A stretch of 56,572 nt of DNA from Bacteroidota bacterium (lineage in GTDB: Bacteria; Bacteroidota; Bacteroidia; NS11-12g; UBA9320): positions 274,404 through 330,975 of the forward strand of contig JABWCE010000001.1 of NCBI GenBank assembly GCA_013359235.1, in the 5' to 3' direction. Position 1 is the stretch's first letter. Every line of letters starts with the position of its first letter. The notes under the pieces were generated by a model. The model was not told the origin of the DNA. It was given only the letters and a program-made list of their open reading frames with translations, and searched no databases. The position numbers and the translations under genes were made by a program. Positions 26,908 through 35,115 of the stretch are shown here, piece after piece.

Positions 26908-28824
26908 TTAATTCAATTTTATAATTTTCTGAAAATAACTCTTACTGTTTTGCTCAAAAATTTGCATTGTATAAACTCCCGCCTTTATTCCACTTGCATC
27001 AATTTCGCTTTTATCTGTGGTTAAAACTAATTTACCGGCATTGTCAAATATTTTCACAAACTTTAATTTATCGGTAGTTTCAATATAAATTTTGTTTTCA
27101 AAAGGATTAGGAAATACTATTATTTTATCTTTTACATACTTTGATATTTTAGCATTACCATAAATTATTTTTTTGCCGAGGTATGGTCGCATCATTAATG
27201 CTCCTTTGAATGTAACATTTTGCCATTTGCCTCTATCACTCCAAAATAAATTGTCGCTTGACTCGGTTTGGTGGTAGCCATTGTTTATATCATAGCCTAC
27301 ATCAAGGTGATAATTGCCAACCTGCTCCCAACCAATGTAAAAATCTCCTTTGGGCAATAAAATCGGAGTATCAAGATAAAAAATATGAAAACCATTGATA
27401 GAATCAGTATATTTTGGAGTTTGATTATAAATAGAAAACAATTCTTCATCGTCGTTTCTAATTGTACCAAGTTGCGATATTTTTTTCCAACCTTTTATAT
27501 CAAAATTAATGTATTTTGAACTTTTTACAGATTGATTGAAAAACATGCCTATAGCCCATAGTGTATCAGCTTTTATGAGGTTAAATTTATATGCAATAGC
27601 GCCATTATAAAACGGGTCTATCACATCGTCATTATATCCAAAACCATATTCTGCAGTTCCATCATCGTAGGCATAGCAACTTCCAAATTCCTGAATTGTA
27701 GTAATTTTATCATTAGATGGATTTAAGGTTGTAAAATTTGCATCTATTATTTGATATTCTCTTGTTATTTTAAAACTTTCGCCCGATAATGTATTTAATC
27801 CAAATTTTTTAAATCTTCTTTTAGCATTGCTCATTGGTTGAATATTTGCCGAGTTACTCAAAAAATTTGTAGAAATAATTGTATTTCCATTCACTGTTTC
27901 GGTATGTTTTGCCTGAATGTTCATTCCGTTTTTATGCAAATTTGAAGCATAGAAAAATATTGAATCAGCAATTTGATTTGACGAGTCAGCCAAAAAATGC
28001 TTGTAAGGCAACTGAGAGTAATTTTTAAGTAACGAGGTAGGCTTGCTTTGCACTGCAAAATCATCGTAATAATTAATATTTGCTTGTCTATGACGGTCGA
28101 GGTGTATATAATCTATATGCCATTGATTCATATTGCCCGTATGTCTTGAAAAATTTATAAACCGAAACTGAAAACCCTTGAAAAAATATTTAATATTATT
28201 TACAGGAAATATTTGAAATACAAAAGGAGTAATTGTGCCTCCTCTTGCTTTCCACATTGTATTCCATTGCCCTGCATTGTCTTTAAATTGAAGAATTATT
28301 GAATCTTTAGTATCAGAAGGGTCGCCATTTCCCTGTCTTTGGTAAAAAAAACTGAAATAAAAAGAATCGTCAATATTGTATAAAACTCCGCTTGAGTCTT
28401 TTAGATTTATGCAAAGTGAAAGCAATGTGTCGCAAGCTCCAAAAACTTGATCGTTTAGCTCTTGATAAGGGTTCCCATAAGGGTCGAGGTCATCAAAAGT
28501 AGCAACGCCAAAGCTTGGAGGGTTTTGTGCAAAATCATTGTTTATATACACATAGTTATTTTGCCAACGTGTAGAATCGGGATAAACTTGTGTTGAAACA
28601 AAATCATCAAAAAACGGAATTTTCAATGTATCGCTTTTGCCCCATTTATATTGTTTAGAGGTAATATTCCACGATGGGTGAGTACTATTGTATATTTTAA
28701 GAGTAGAGTTTGAATTTTTCCTTAAAACAGGTTGTGCAAATAGCTGCCAACCCGTTAAAATAAAAATTATTAGAAATGTATTTCTCAATTTATTTATATC
28801 TTTTACTAACGTATTTTTTTTCAA
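26908..28824 (-). CDS. T9SS-secreted protein (type A sorting domain)
   Basis: The 638-residue protein has a signal anchor or signal peptide at about 15-31 (ending QLFAQ) and a C-terminal sorting domain (about 565-638) with IIVFPNPFENKIYIET, VKIFDNAGKLVLTT and AGVYTMQIFEQ. After the signal comes a stretch (LKIPFFDDF, then PDSTRWQNNYVYIN and GVATFDDLDPYGNPY) that recurs at the start of many unassigned Bacteroidota T9SS cargos. It follows the PASTA gene by 12 bases and precedes the rhodanese gene by 3, so it sits in the ddl operon. No catalytic motif is visible; a structural or adhesive role is possible. Confidence 0.82.
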   Translation of the reverse strand: MKKNTLVKDINKLRNTFLIIFILTGWQLFAQPVLRKNSNSTLKIYNSTHPSWNITSKQYKWGKSDTLKIPFFDDFVSTQVYPDSTRWQNNYVYINNDFAQNPPSFGVATFDDLDPYGNPYQELNDQVFGACDTLLSLCINLKDSSGVLYNIDDSFYFSFFYQRQGNGDPSDTKDSIILQFKDNAGQWNTMWKARGGTITPFVFQIFPVNNIKYFFKGFQFRFINFSRHTGNMNQWHIDYIHLDRHRQANINYYDDFAVQSKPTSLLKNYSQLPYKHFLADSSNQIADSIFFYASNLHKNGMNIQAKHTETVNGNTIISTNFLSNSANIQPMSNAKRRFKKFGLNTLSGESFKITREYQIIDANFTTLNPSNDKITTIQEFGSCYAYDDGTAEYGFGYNDDVIDPFYNGAIAYKFNLIKADTLWAIGMFFNQSVKSSKYINFDIKGWKKISQLGTIRNDDEELFSIYNQTPKYTDSINGFHIFYLDTPILLPKGDFYIGWEQVGNYHLDVGYDINNGYHQTESSDNLFWSDRGKWQNVTFKGALMMRPYLGKKIIYGNAKISKYVKDKIIVFPNPFENKIYIETTDKLKFVKIFDNAGKLVLTTDKSEIDASGIKAGVYTMQIFEQNSKSYFQKIIKLN

Positions 28825-28836
28825 AATTATTCTTAA

Positions 28837-29472
28837 TTAATTATCAATTCCGTCAACCTTTGAATTTTCCATTAATGGGTCTTCGGGGTCGGTAATTATT
28901 GATGTATCTTCAGTATTGTTGTTTATCATTACTCCTATCAACAAATCAATTTTTGACTTTCTTTTGATTTTTGTTCCTGGTAGTATTTTGCTTCCTTTGT
29001 AAAATTGTTCAAAAACAGGTTTGTCTATTTCTGAAGTAATGGATGGGTCTGGTTGTTTGGTAACTTCTCCCAAAATCAAACCTTTGCTTTCTAATGTTTT
29101 CTGGGCTTGTTCAAACGACATTTTACCTGCAATTTCGGGCATTTCTACTTCGGGTACATCAAGCGAATTAACGGTTAAATATATTTTTCTTCCACTTTTC
29201 ACTTTACTTAACGATAGCGGTTTTTGGTCAGTTACAAAATTTACAGGAAAGTTTTCGTCATATACTGAATCTACTATTGCATAGTCAAGATCGTTTTCGG
29301 CAAGTTTTTCAATTGCATTTTTCACGTTCATGCCTGTAACCTTTGGAACATTTACGCTTTGTCCTTTTCGTGTGTAAATGTTAATTGCAAAAAACATAAT
29401 TACAAAAATTATAGCCAATACCAGAAACATCAGCAAAATATTTTTAATAATTAACCAAATTCCCTTAAACAT
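28837..29472 (-). CDS. membrane-anchored PASTA domain protein
   Basis: The 211-residue protein has one N-terminal membrane helix (about 9-30) and two PASTA domains outside the cytoplasm (about 42-107 and 110-185). Each has a VP/MP opening and a conserved 'A-x-x-x-L-x-x-x-x-L' helix, for example VPKVTGMNVKNAIEKLAEND and MPEIAGKMSFEQAQKTLESK. PASTA domains bind peptidoglycan or beta-lactams in other phyla. No kinase or transpeptidase domain is attached. It lies 28 bases downstream of ddl, consistent with a wall-related role. The C-terminal 25 residues are acidic and probably disordered. In other Bacteroidota an RluD-like gene often accompanies this pair; none is here. Confidence 0.88.
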   Translation of the reverse strand: MFKGIWLIIKNILLMFLVLAIIFVIMFFAINIYTRKGQSVNVPKVTGMNVKNAIEKLAENDLDYAIVDSVYDENFPVNFVTDQKPLSLSKVKSGRKIYLTVNSLDVPEVEMPEIAGKMSFEQAQKTLESKGLILGEVTKQPDPSITSEIDKPVFEQFYKGSKILPGTKIKRKSKIDLLIGVMINNNTEDTSIITDPEDPLMENSKVDGIDN

Positions 29473-29500
29473 TCAGGTGTATTTTTATTCTTTTACAATA

Positions 29501-30502
29501 TTAATCAAATTTTTGTTGAAGGATTTGTTCTTCAATCAATTTATTAATAAACACTGAAACATCCATTCCTGCTGCTCTCACTTGCTGCGGTACAAGGCTT
29601 TCGTTTGTCATTCCCGGTGTTGTATTTACTTCAAGAAAATAAAATGTGTCATTATTTAATATAAAATCAACTCGTGAAAGTGTACGGCATCCGGTAGCAT
29701 TAAAAATTTTCACTGCCCAACTTTGCATTTCTGCTGTTTTTTCTTCGCTCAGGTTTGCAGGTGTTACTTCGCTTGATTTTCCCATGTATTTTGCTTCATA
29801 ATCGAAAAATCCTGTCTGGCTTATAATTTCGGTAGGTGGCAAAGCTGTGGTTTTGCCATTAAGTTGATAAACTCCACAAGAAAATTCTCTACCTTCTATA
29901 TATTCTTCAACAATTACTTCGTTATCAAAGTCAAATGATTTATCTAAGGCTTCCGAGATATTTTCTTTTATCAAAACTTTTGACACACCATAACTTGAAC
30001 CATTTTTGTTTGGTTTTACAAAAACAGGTAATCTTAGCTCTTTCTCAATTGTATTTAGTTGTTCGGTTCTTAATTGTTTTTTATAGCAAATTATTGATTT
30101 TGCCATTGCTACTCCTGTATGTTTAATAAAAGTTTTACATGCTTGTTTATCAAATGTTATAGCTGAGGCAAGCACACCACAGCCCGTATAGGGTATTGAA
30201 AGCATTTCGAGGTAACCTTGCAATTTTCCATCTTCGGCAGGCGTACCATGCAGCGGAAAAAATACAGCAAGGTCAAAACTAATTTTTTTATTGTTTGCCG
30301 TTAAAGAAAAATCGTCTTTGTTTACATTTATTTCATTATTAGATTCATCAACATAAAACCATTTATCATTTGTAATATATATAAGCCAAACATTGTATTT
30401 GCTTTTATCTATCCATTCAAAAACTTTTTTGGCACTTAGTTCAGAAATATTGGCTTCTGCCGAAAATCCGCCTGTAAGCAATGCAATATTGGGCTTTTTC
30501 AT
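29501..30502 (-). CDS. ddl: D-alanine--D-alanine ligase
   Basis: Ddl joins two D-Ala using ATP to supply the end of the peptidoglycan stem peptide. The 333-residue cytoplasmic enzyme starts with MKKPNIALLTGGFSAE, the usual N-terminal Gly-rich loop. It has the ATP-grasp core with VKPNKNGSSYGVSKV and EEYIEGREFSCGV, and ends with metal-binding FYFLEVNTTPGMT and SLVPQQVRAAG. Length and motifs are normal. It is the first gene after prfC in the leftward direction, 83 bases away, and has its own candidate promoter (30513-30520). The downstream PASTA gene supports a shared role in wall synthesis. Confidence 0.94.
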   Translation of the reverse strand: MKKPNIALLTGGFSAEANISELSAKKVFEWIDKSKYNVWLIYITNDKWFYVDESNNEINVNKDDFSLTANNKKISFDLAVFFPLHGTPAEDGKLQGYLEMLSIPYTGCGVLASAITFDKQACKTFIKHTGVAMAKSIICYKKQLRTEQLNTIEKELRLPVFVKPNKNGSSYGVSKVLIKENISEALDKSFDFDNEVIVEEYIEGREFSCGVYQLNGKTTALPPTEIISQTGFFDYEAKYMGKSSEVTPANLSEEKTAEMQSWAVKIFNATGCRTLSRVDFILNNDTFYFLEVNTTPGMTNESLVPQQVRAAGMDVSVFINKLIEEQILQQKFD

Positions 30503-30512
30503 TTAATGTTTG

Positions 30513-30520
30513 CAAAAATA
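30513..30520 (-). promoter_or_regulatory. candidate ddl promoter (-7)
   Basis: Read leftward, this is TATTTTTG, an exact TAnnTTTG match, ending ten bases before the ddl ATG at 30502. The -33 position holds TTTC rather than TTTG. If used, the leader would be only about six bases. Confidence 0.4.
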
Positions 30521-30585
30521 AATAATAGAATTTTGTGAAATTAAATTATTTTTCATTCAACATTTACACTTACAGCCAAAATAAA

Positions 30586-32181
30586 TCAATGCACATTTTC
30601 TAATTTAAAATCGCTTGTTTCATGAAAAACAATTTCGGGGTTGTTGGTTTTAGCCATTTGAAGTACAAAAGCCGTTTGTGCAAGGAAAACGCGGTTTTTA
30701 TCTTTGTCAAAAACAATATCTTTTTGCCTGAAACGACAAAATTCTTCAATTTTTGTTTGATTTCCTGTCATCCAGCAAGCTTTATAAAAATTGAGATGAT
30801 GAAAAACACAAGAAGCGTTATACTCATGCTTCAAGCGATGTTGTATTACTTCAAATTGTAGCTCGCCTACTGTGCCAATTATTTTTCTATTGCCAGGTTG
30901 CTGTGTGAAAAGCTGAGCTACACCTTCGTCGGTAAGTTGTTCAATGCCTTTTTCCAATTGTTTTGATTTCATTGGGTCGGCATTCACTACCTCCTTAAAC
31001 AATTCAGGCGAAAAGCTTGGAATTCCTTTGTAAATAAAATTTTCACCATCGGTAAGTGTATCGCCAATTTTAAAATTTCCTGTATCATAAAGTCCTATTA
31101 CATCACCGGGGAATGCTTCATCAATTACATTTTTGCTTTGTGCTAAAAAATTGTAAGGATTATTAAAACGGTATTCTTTGTTCAACCTCACATGATGATA
31201 AAACTTATTTCTTTCAAATTTACCTGAACAAACTCTTAAAAATGCAATCCTGTCGCGGTGTTTGGGGTCAATATTGGCATGAATTTTAAAAACAAATCCG
31301 CTAAAATGTTTTCCTTCGGGATTTACAACCCCTTTGCTTGTTTGGCGAGGAAGCGGAGGCGGAGCAATTTCAACAAATGTATCAAGCAATTCTTTTACTC
31401 CAAAATTGTTTATAGCCGAACCAAAAAATACCGGAGCAAGGTATCCTTCGGTGTATAACGAAATATCGAATGGTTCAAAAAGTTCGTTTATAGTAGTTAC
31501 ATCTTCTATTAATTTTTCGGTATTTTTTTCGCCAATTATTGAAGGTAATTTAGGGTCGTTTATGTTTTCAATTTCAATTATATCATCGGTTACTTTTGTT
31601 TTGTTTGATTCAAAAAGATTTAATGAATGGTTGTAAAGCAAATATACTCCTTTAAAATCTTTTCCTTTGTTTATGGGCCAACTCAAAGGTCTTACAGAAA
31701 TGGCAAGTTCATTTTCAATTTCTTCGAGCAAATCAAACGGGTCACGTCCTTCCCTATCCATTTTATTTACAAAAACTATTACCGGAGTATTTCGCATACG
31801 GCATACTTCCATTAGTTTTCGGGTTTGTTCTTCTACCCCTTTTACACAATCAATCACAAGTATTACACTATCAACAGCGGTAAGTGTACGGTATGTATCT
31901 TCAGCAAAATCTTTGTGACCAGGTGTATCGAGTATATTTACCAAATGATTTTTATACTCAAAAGCCATTACCGATGTAGCAACCGATATACCTCTTTGTT
32001 TTTCAATTTCCATAAAATCTGAAGTTGCTGTTTTTCTTATTTTATTGCTTTTTACAGCACCTGCTGTTTGTATTGCACCTCCAAACAAAAGCAATTTTTC
32101 GGTAAGTGTTGTTTTGCCTGCATCGGGATGGCTAATTATACCAAAAGTACGTCTTTTGCTTATTTCTGTTATTAATGACAT
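30586..32181 (-). CDS. prfC: peptide chain release factor 3
   Basis: RF3 is the GTPase that recycles RF1 and RF2 from the ribosome after peptide release. The 531-residue protein shows the P-loop [12 protein letters not shown] (about 17-28), switch region [29 protein letters not shown] and [10 protein letters not shown]. Its length is the RF3 size, not that of EF-G. The C-terminal domains contain [29 protein letters not shown], also RF3-like. It is expressed leftward from a near-perfect promoter (32211-32241), back to back with the cyclophilin gene. Confidence 0.95.
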   Translation of the reverse strand: MSLITEISKRRTFGIISHPDAGKTTLTEKLLLFGGAIQTAGAVKSNKIRKTATSDFMEIEKQRGISVATSVMAFEYKNHLVNILDTPGHKDFAEDTYRTLTAVDSVILVIDCVKGVEEQTRKLMEVCRMRNTPVIVFVNKMDREGRDPFDLLEEIENELAISVRPLSWPINKGKDFKGVYLLYNHSLNLFESNKTKVTDDIIEIENINDPKLPSIIGEKNTEKLIEDVTTINELFEPFDISLYTEGYLAPVFFGSAINNFGVKELLDTFVEIAPPPLPRQTSKGVVNPEGKHFSGFVFKIHANIDPKHRDRIAFLRVCSGKFERNKFYHHVRLNKEYRFNNPYNFLAQSKNVIDEAFPGDVIGLYDTGNFKIGDTLTDGENFIYKGIPSFSPELFKEVVNADPMKSKQLEKGIEQLTDEGVAQLFTQQPGNRKIIGTVGELQFEVIQHRLKHEYNASCVFHHLNFYKACWMTGNQTKIEEFCRFRQKDIVFDKDKNRVFLAQTAFVLQMAKTNNPEIVFHETSDFKLENVH

Positions 32182-32210
32182 TATTTTATTCTTTTACTAA
32201 AAAAAGTTTG

Positions 32211-32241
32211 CAAAGATAAATTTTGATAAAGGCTTAACAAA
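32211..32241 (-). promoter_or_regulatory. prfC promoter, consensus Bacteroidota type
   Basis: Read leftward, TTTG (32241-32238) is followed after exactly 19 bases by TATCTTTG (32218-32211). This is the best full match to the Bacteroidota promoter in the window. The prfC ATG is about 29 bases after the -7 element. Confidence 0.7.
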
Positions 32242-32250
32242 CCAAAAATG

Positions 32251-32258
32251 TACATTTG
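32251..32258 (+). promoter_or_regulatory. candidate cyclophilin promoter (-7), leaderless
   Basis: TACATTTG, an exact TAnnTTTG match, ends four bases before the ATG at 32263, so transcription would start at or next to the start codon. The nearest upstream TTTTG (32221-32225) is farther away than usual. The region also contains the divergent prfC promoter. Confidence 0.45.
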
Positions 32259-32262
32259 CAGG

Positions 32263-32901
32263 ATGCAATTTAAAATTCTCTTAACGTATTTTATTTGCCT
32301 GTTTCTTAGCTCATGTTTTTCTGCTAAACAAAAAGAATTCAGAAAAAATGGATATAAACATGGAATTTTTGCCGAAATAACTACTCAAAAAGGAGTAATA
32401 ACCGCAAAACTTGAATTTGAAAAATCACCATTAGCTGTAGCAAATTTTATAGGTTTAGCACAAGGAATTATACCAAATATAATAAAAAAAGCGGGTGAAC
32501 CTTTTTATGACGGATTAAAATTTCACAGAGTTTTGCAGGGTTACATGATTATAGGCGGATGCCCCAATGGCGATGGAACGGGCAACCCTGGCTATTATTT
32601 TTTTGATGAGTTTAATGAATTTTTAAAACACGACAAACCTGGTGTTTTATCAATGCAAAATATTGGAGCAAATACAAACGGGAGCATTTTTAATATTACA
32701 CTTAAATCAACACCGGTTTTAGACAACAAAAATGTAATATTTGGCTATGTAATTAATGGAATGGATGTAGTAAACTCAATTCAACAAGGCGATATTATTT
32801 CTAAAGTTGAAATAATAAAAATAGGCAGAAAAGCAAAGGCATTCAATCCATTAAAAATATTTAAGAAAAATGGATTCGACAATATGATACAACTTAAATA
32901 A
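32263..32901 (+). CDS. cyclophilin-type peptidylprolyl isomerase lipoprotein, divergent active site
   Basis: From ATG 32263 the 212-residue protein has a lipoprotein signal (lipobox LSSC, Cys18) and one cyclophilin domain. An upstream in-frame ATG (32248) precedes the -7 element and is unlikely. The catalytic Arg is kept in FHRVLQGYM, but other active-site positions differ from classic cyclophilins: the Gln after 'FMxQGG' is Ile (YMIIGG), the GSQFF motif reads GSIFN, and the His of 'LDGKHT' is Asn (LDNKNV). It may be a weak isomerase or a binding protein in the periplasm. The C-terminal tail (about 190-212) is basic. The next gene overlaps it by one base. Confidence 0.82.
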   Translation: MQFKILLTYFICLFLSSCFSAKQKEFRKNGYKHGIFAEITTQKGVITAKLEFEKSPLAVANFIGLAQGIIPNIIKKAGEPFYDGLKFHRVLQGYMIIGGCPNGDGTGNPGYYFFDEFNEFLKHDKPGVLSMQNIGANTNGSIFNITLKSTPVLDNKNVIFGYVINGMDVVNSIQQGDIISKVEIIKIGRKAKAFNPLKIFKKNGFDNMIQLK

Positions 32902-33752
32902 TGGAAGAAAAATTATTAAAAAACGAACTTAAAATTAATGGTAAAAACGGCAGACCAATAACTTTTGATATAAATTACCATAAACAATCAATCAAAAAAC
33001 CTATAATTATTTTTAGCCATGGTTTTAAAGGGTTTAAAGACTGGGGAACATTTAACCTTATGGCAGATGAATTTGCAAAAAACAATTACTTTTTTTTAAA
33101 ACTCAATTTCAGCTACAATGGTACAAGCCCTGACAATATTGACGAGTTGAACGATTTTGAAGCATTTGGAAACAATAATTTTGAAAAAGAATTGAACGAC
33201 CTTGATTGCATAATTGACTGGCTATACGAAAAAGATAATATTTATGCAGATTTTTTTGACAAAAACGAAATATACATGATTGGGCATAGTCGCGGTGGTG
33301 GAATTTCTATACTCAAAACAATTGAAGATGCAAGGATAAAAAAGGTTTCGGCTTGGGCAACAATAAACGATTTTGAAAAGTATATGTATTTAAGCGATAT
33401 TGAAAAATGGAAGCAAACGGGTGTAAGTTTTGTTGAAAATAGCCGTACAGGCAAGCAAATGCCTTTGTATTTTCAGTTTTATGAAAATTTTATACAGAAT
33501 AAAGATAGATTTAATTTACAAAAACAGCTATATAAACTTGATAAACCTCTGCTTTTGGTACATGGTACAAATGATAAAACAGTAGATATAACAGATGCTG
33601 AATGGATTTATGAAAATATTTTGCACTCAATATTAATAAAAATTGAAGATGCCGATCATACATTTAACAGTAAACACAAATGGAATGAAAAAAATTTGCC
33701 CGAAAAGCTTAAAATTGCAATTGAAGAAACCATAGAATTTTTCAGAATATAA
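32901..33752 (+). CDS. alpha/beta hydrolase
   Basis: The 283-residue soluble protein has the hydrolase fold with all catalytic parts: oxyanion segment FSHGFKGFKDWG (about 39-49), nucleophile elbow GHSRGGG with Ser130, Asp225 in HGTNDKTVD and His253 in DADHTF. The pattern is that of dienelactone-hydrolase or acylaminoacyl-peptidase-like esterases; the substrate is unknown. It has no signal peptide, so it acts in the cytoplasm. Its ATG overlaps the cyclophilin stop (TAATGG), and the FAD protein starts two bases after its own stop, so the three genes are translationally coupled. Confidence 0.88.
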   Translation: MEEKLLKNELKINGKNGRPITFDINYHKQSIKKPIIIFSHGFKGFKDWGTFNLMADEFAKNNYFFLKLNFSYNGTSPDNIDELNDFEAFGNNNFEKELNDLDCIIDWLYEKDNIYADFFDKNEIYMIGHSRGGGISILKTIEDARIKKVSAWATINDFEKYMYLSDIEKWKQTGVSFVENSRTGKQMPLYFQFYENFIQNKDRFNLQKQLYKLDKPLLLVHGTNDKTVDITDAEWIYENILHSILIKIEDADHTFNSKHKWNEKNLPEKLKIAIEETIEFFRI

Positions 33753-33754
33753 AA

Positions 33755-35047
33755 ATGATTGAAGGAAACAAAAAGGTAGTAATAATTGGTGCAGGAATAG
33801 CTGGATTATCAGCCGGAACATATTTAAAAAAAACAGGAAAATACGATATTTTATTTATTGAAGCATCAAACAAACCAGGCGGCAGAATAAAAACTGAAAA
33901 TATTGATAATTTTATACTCGATAACGGCTTGCATTTATTTTTTACAGCAAACCCATATTTATTAGAATTGCTCGATATAGATAAATTAAACTTAAAATAC
34001 TTTGAATCGGGAGCTATAATTATGAAAAACCACAGCTACCGAAAAATATACGACCCATTGCAACATCCAAAACACTTGCTAAAGTCAATATTTTCGAGTA
34101 TTTGCACATTGGGCGACAAAATAAAAATAATAAAAAGAAGAGCCGAACTTAAAAGTATAAGTTTTGATAAAGTTTTTGAAAAATATGAAGTAAAAACTTC
34201 GAGCATTCTAAAAAAAAGAAAATTTAGTTCATTAATTATAAAAAATATTTTCCAGCCTGTTTTTTCTCAACTTTTTATGGAAAATGAGTTGACAACTTCA
34301 CGCCGTATGTTTGAATTTTACTTAAAATTAATGGCTGATGGAAAAATGGCTATACCTGCCAAAGGCACTGAAGAAATACCTAAACAACTCGCTTCAAATT
34401 TTGAAAAAGAAAACTTTATTTTTAATACCAAAGCCGTTGAAATAAATGAAAATATTGTAACACTTGACAATGGCGAAAAAATACAAGCCGATGCTTTTTT
34501 AATAGCCACAGAACAAAATGGTTTTTATTCAAAAATTAAAAATACCGAGATTAATAATAACCAAAGAGGCGTTACATGTTTTTATTTCTCGGCAAACAAA
34601 AGACCTTATAAAGAAAAATTAATTTGCTTTAATGCAAACAACCCAAAACTTGTGAGCAGCATGATTGTATTAACAAATATATCACACCATTTTGCACCAC
34701 ACAACAAAGTATTAATTGCTGTGAATATAAATGGAGTTTCGACAATTGACGAAAACGATCTTGAAACCGAAATAAAAGATGAAATAAGCAAAGTATTTGG
34801 CTCACAGGTTTATGATTGGCAAAAAATTAAATCATATAAAATAAATAATGCAATACCCAATCAAGATTTTGTATTAGGCAAAAGACAAGCTTCGGAAATT
34901 AAAATATCTGATAACATTTATGTATGTGGTGATCATTTAATAAACAGTTCATTGTACGGAGCTATGAGATCGGCAAAAGTAGCAATTGAAATGCTGCATA
35001 ACGACTTTTTTCCTTCAAAAAAATCAAGCTCCAAAAAAAATAAATGA
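33755..35047 (+). CDS. FAD-dependent amine oxidase/desaturase-like protein
   Basis: The 430-residue protein begins with the dinucleotide motif VVIIGAGIAGLSAGTYL (GxGxxG at 12-17), followed by the amine oxidase/phytoene desaturase signature EASNKPGGRIKTE (about 36-48) and LDNGLHLFF. The C-terminal FAD contact reads NIYVCGDHLINSSLYGAMRSA. This clan includes protoporphyrinogen oxidases, carotenoid desaturases and amine oxidases; the sequence does not decide between them. No carotenoid or heme gene is nearby, so no substrate can be inferred. It is the last gene of the cyclophilin-hydrolase-oxidoreductase operon and ends in a Lys/Ser-rich tail. Confidence 0.82.
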   Translation: MIEGNKKVVIIGAGIAGLSAGTYLKKTGKYDILFIEASNKPGGRIKTENIDNFILDNGLHLFFTANPYLLELLDIDKLNLKYFESGAIIMKNHSYRKIYDPLQHPKHLLKSIFSSICTLGDKIKIIKRRAELKSISFDKVFEKYEVKTSSILKKRKFSSLIIKNIFQPVFSQLFMENELTTSRRMFEFYLKLMADGKMAIPAKGTEEIPKQLASNFEKENFIFNTKAVEINENIVTLDNGEKIQADAFLIATEQNGFYSKIKNTEINNNQRGVTCFYFSANKRPYKEKLICFNANNPKLVSSMIVLTNISHHFAPHNKVLIAVNINGVSTIDENDLETEIKDEISKVFGSQVYDWQKIKSYKINNAIPNQDFVLGKRQASEIKISDNIYVCGDHLINSSLYGAMRSAKVAIEMLHNDFFPSKKSSSKKNK

Positions 35048-35115
35048 ATTTTAAAATAAACATTACCAACTTATTTTCTGTTTATAAACTATAATATTTA
35101 CAAAGCAAAGCATCA

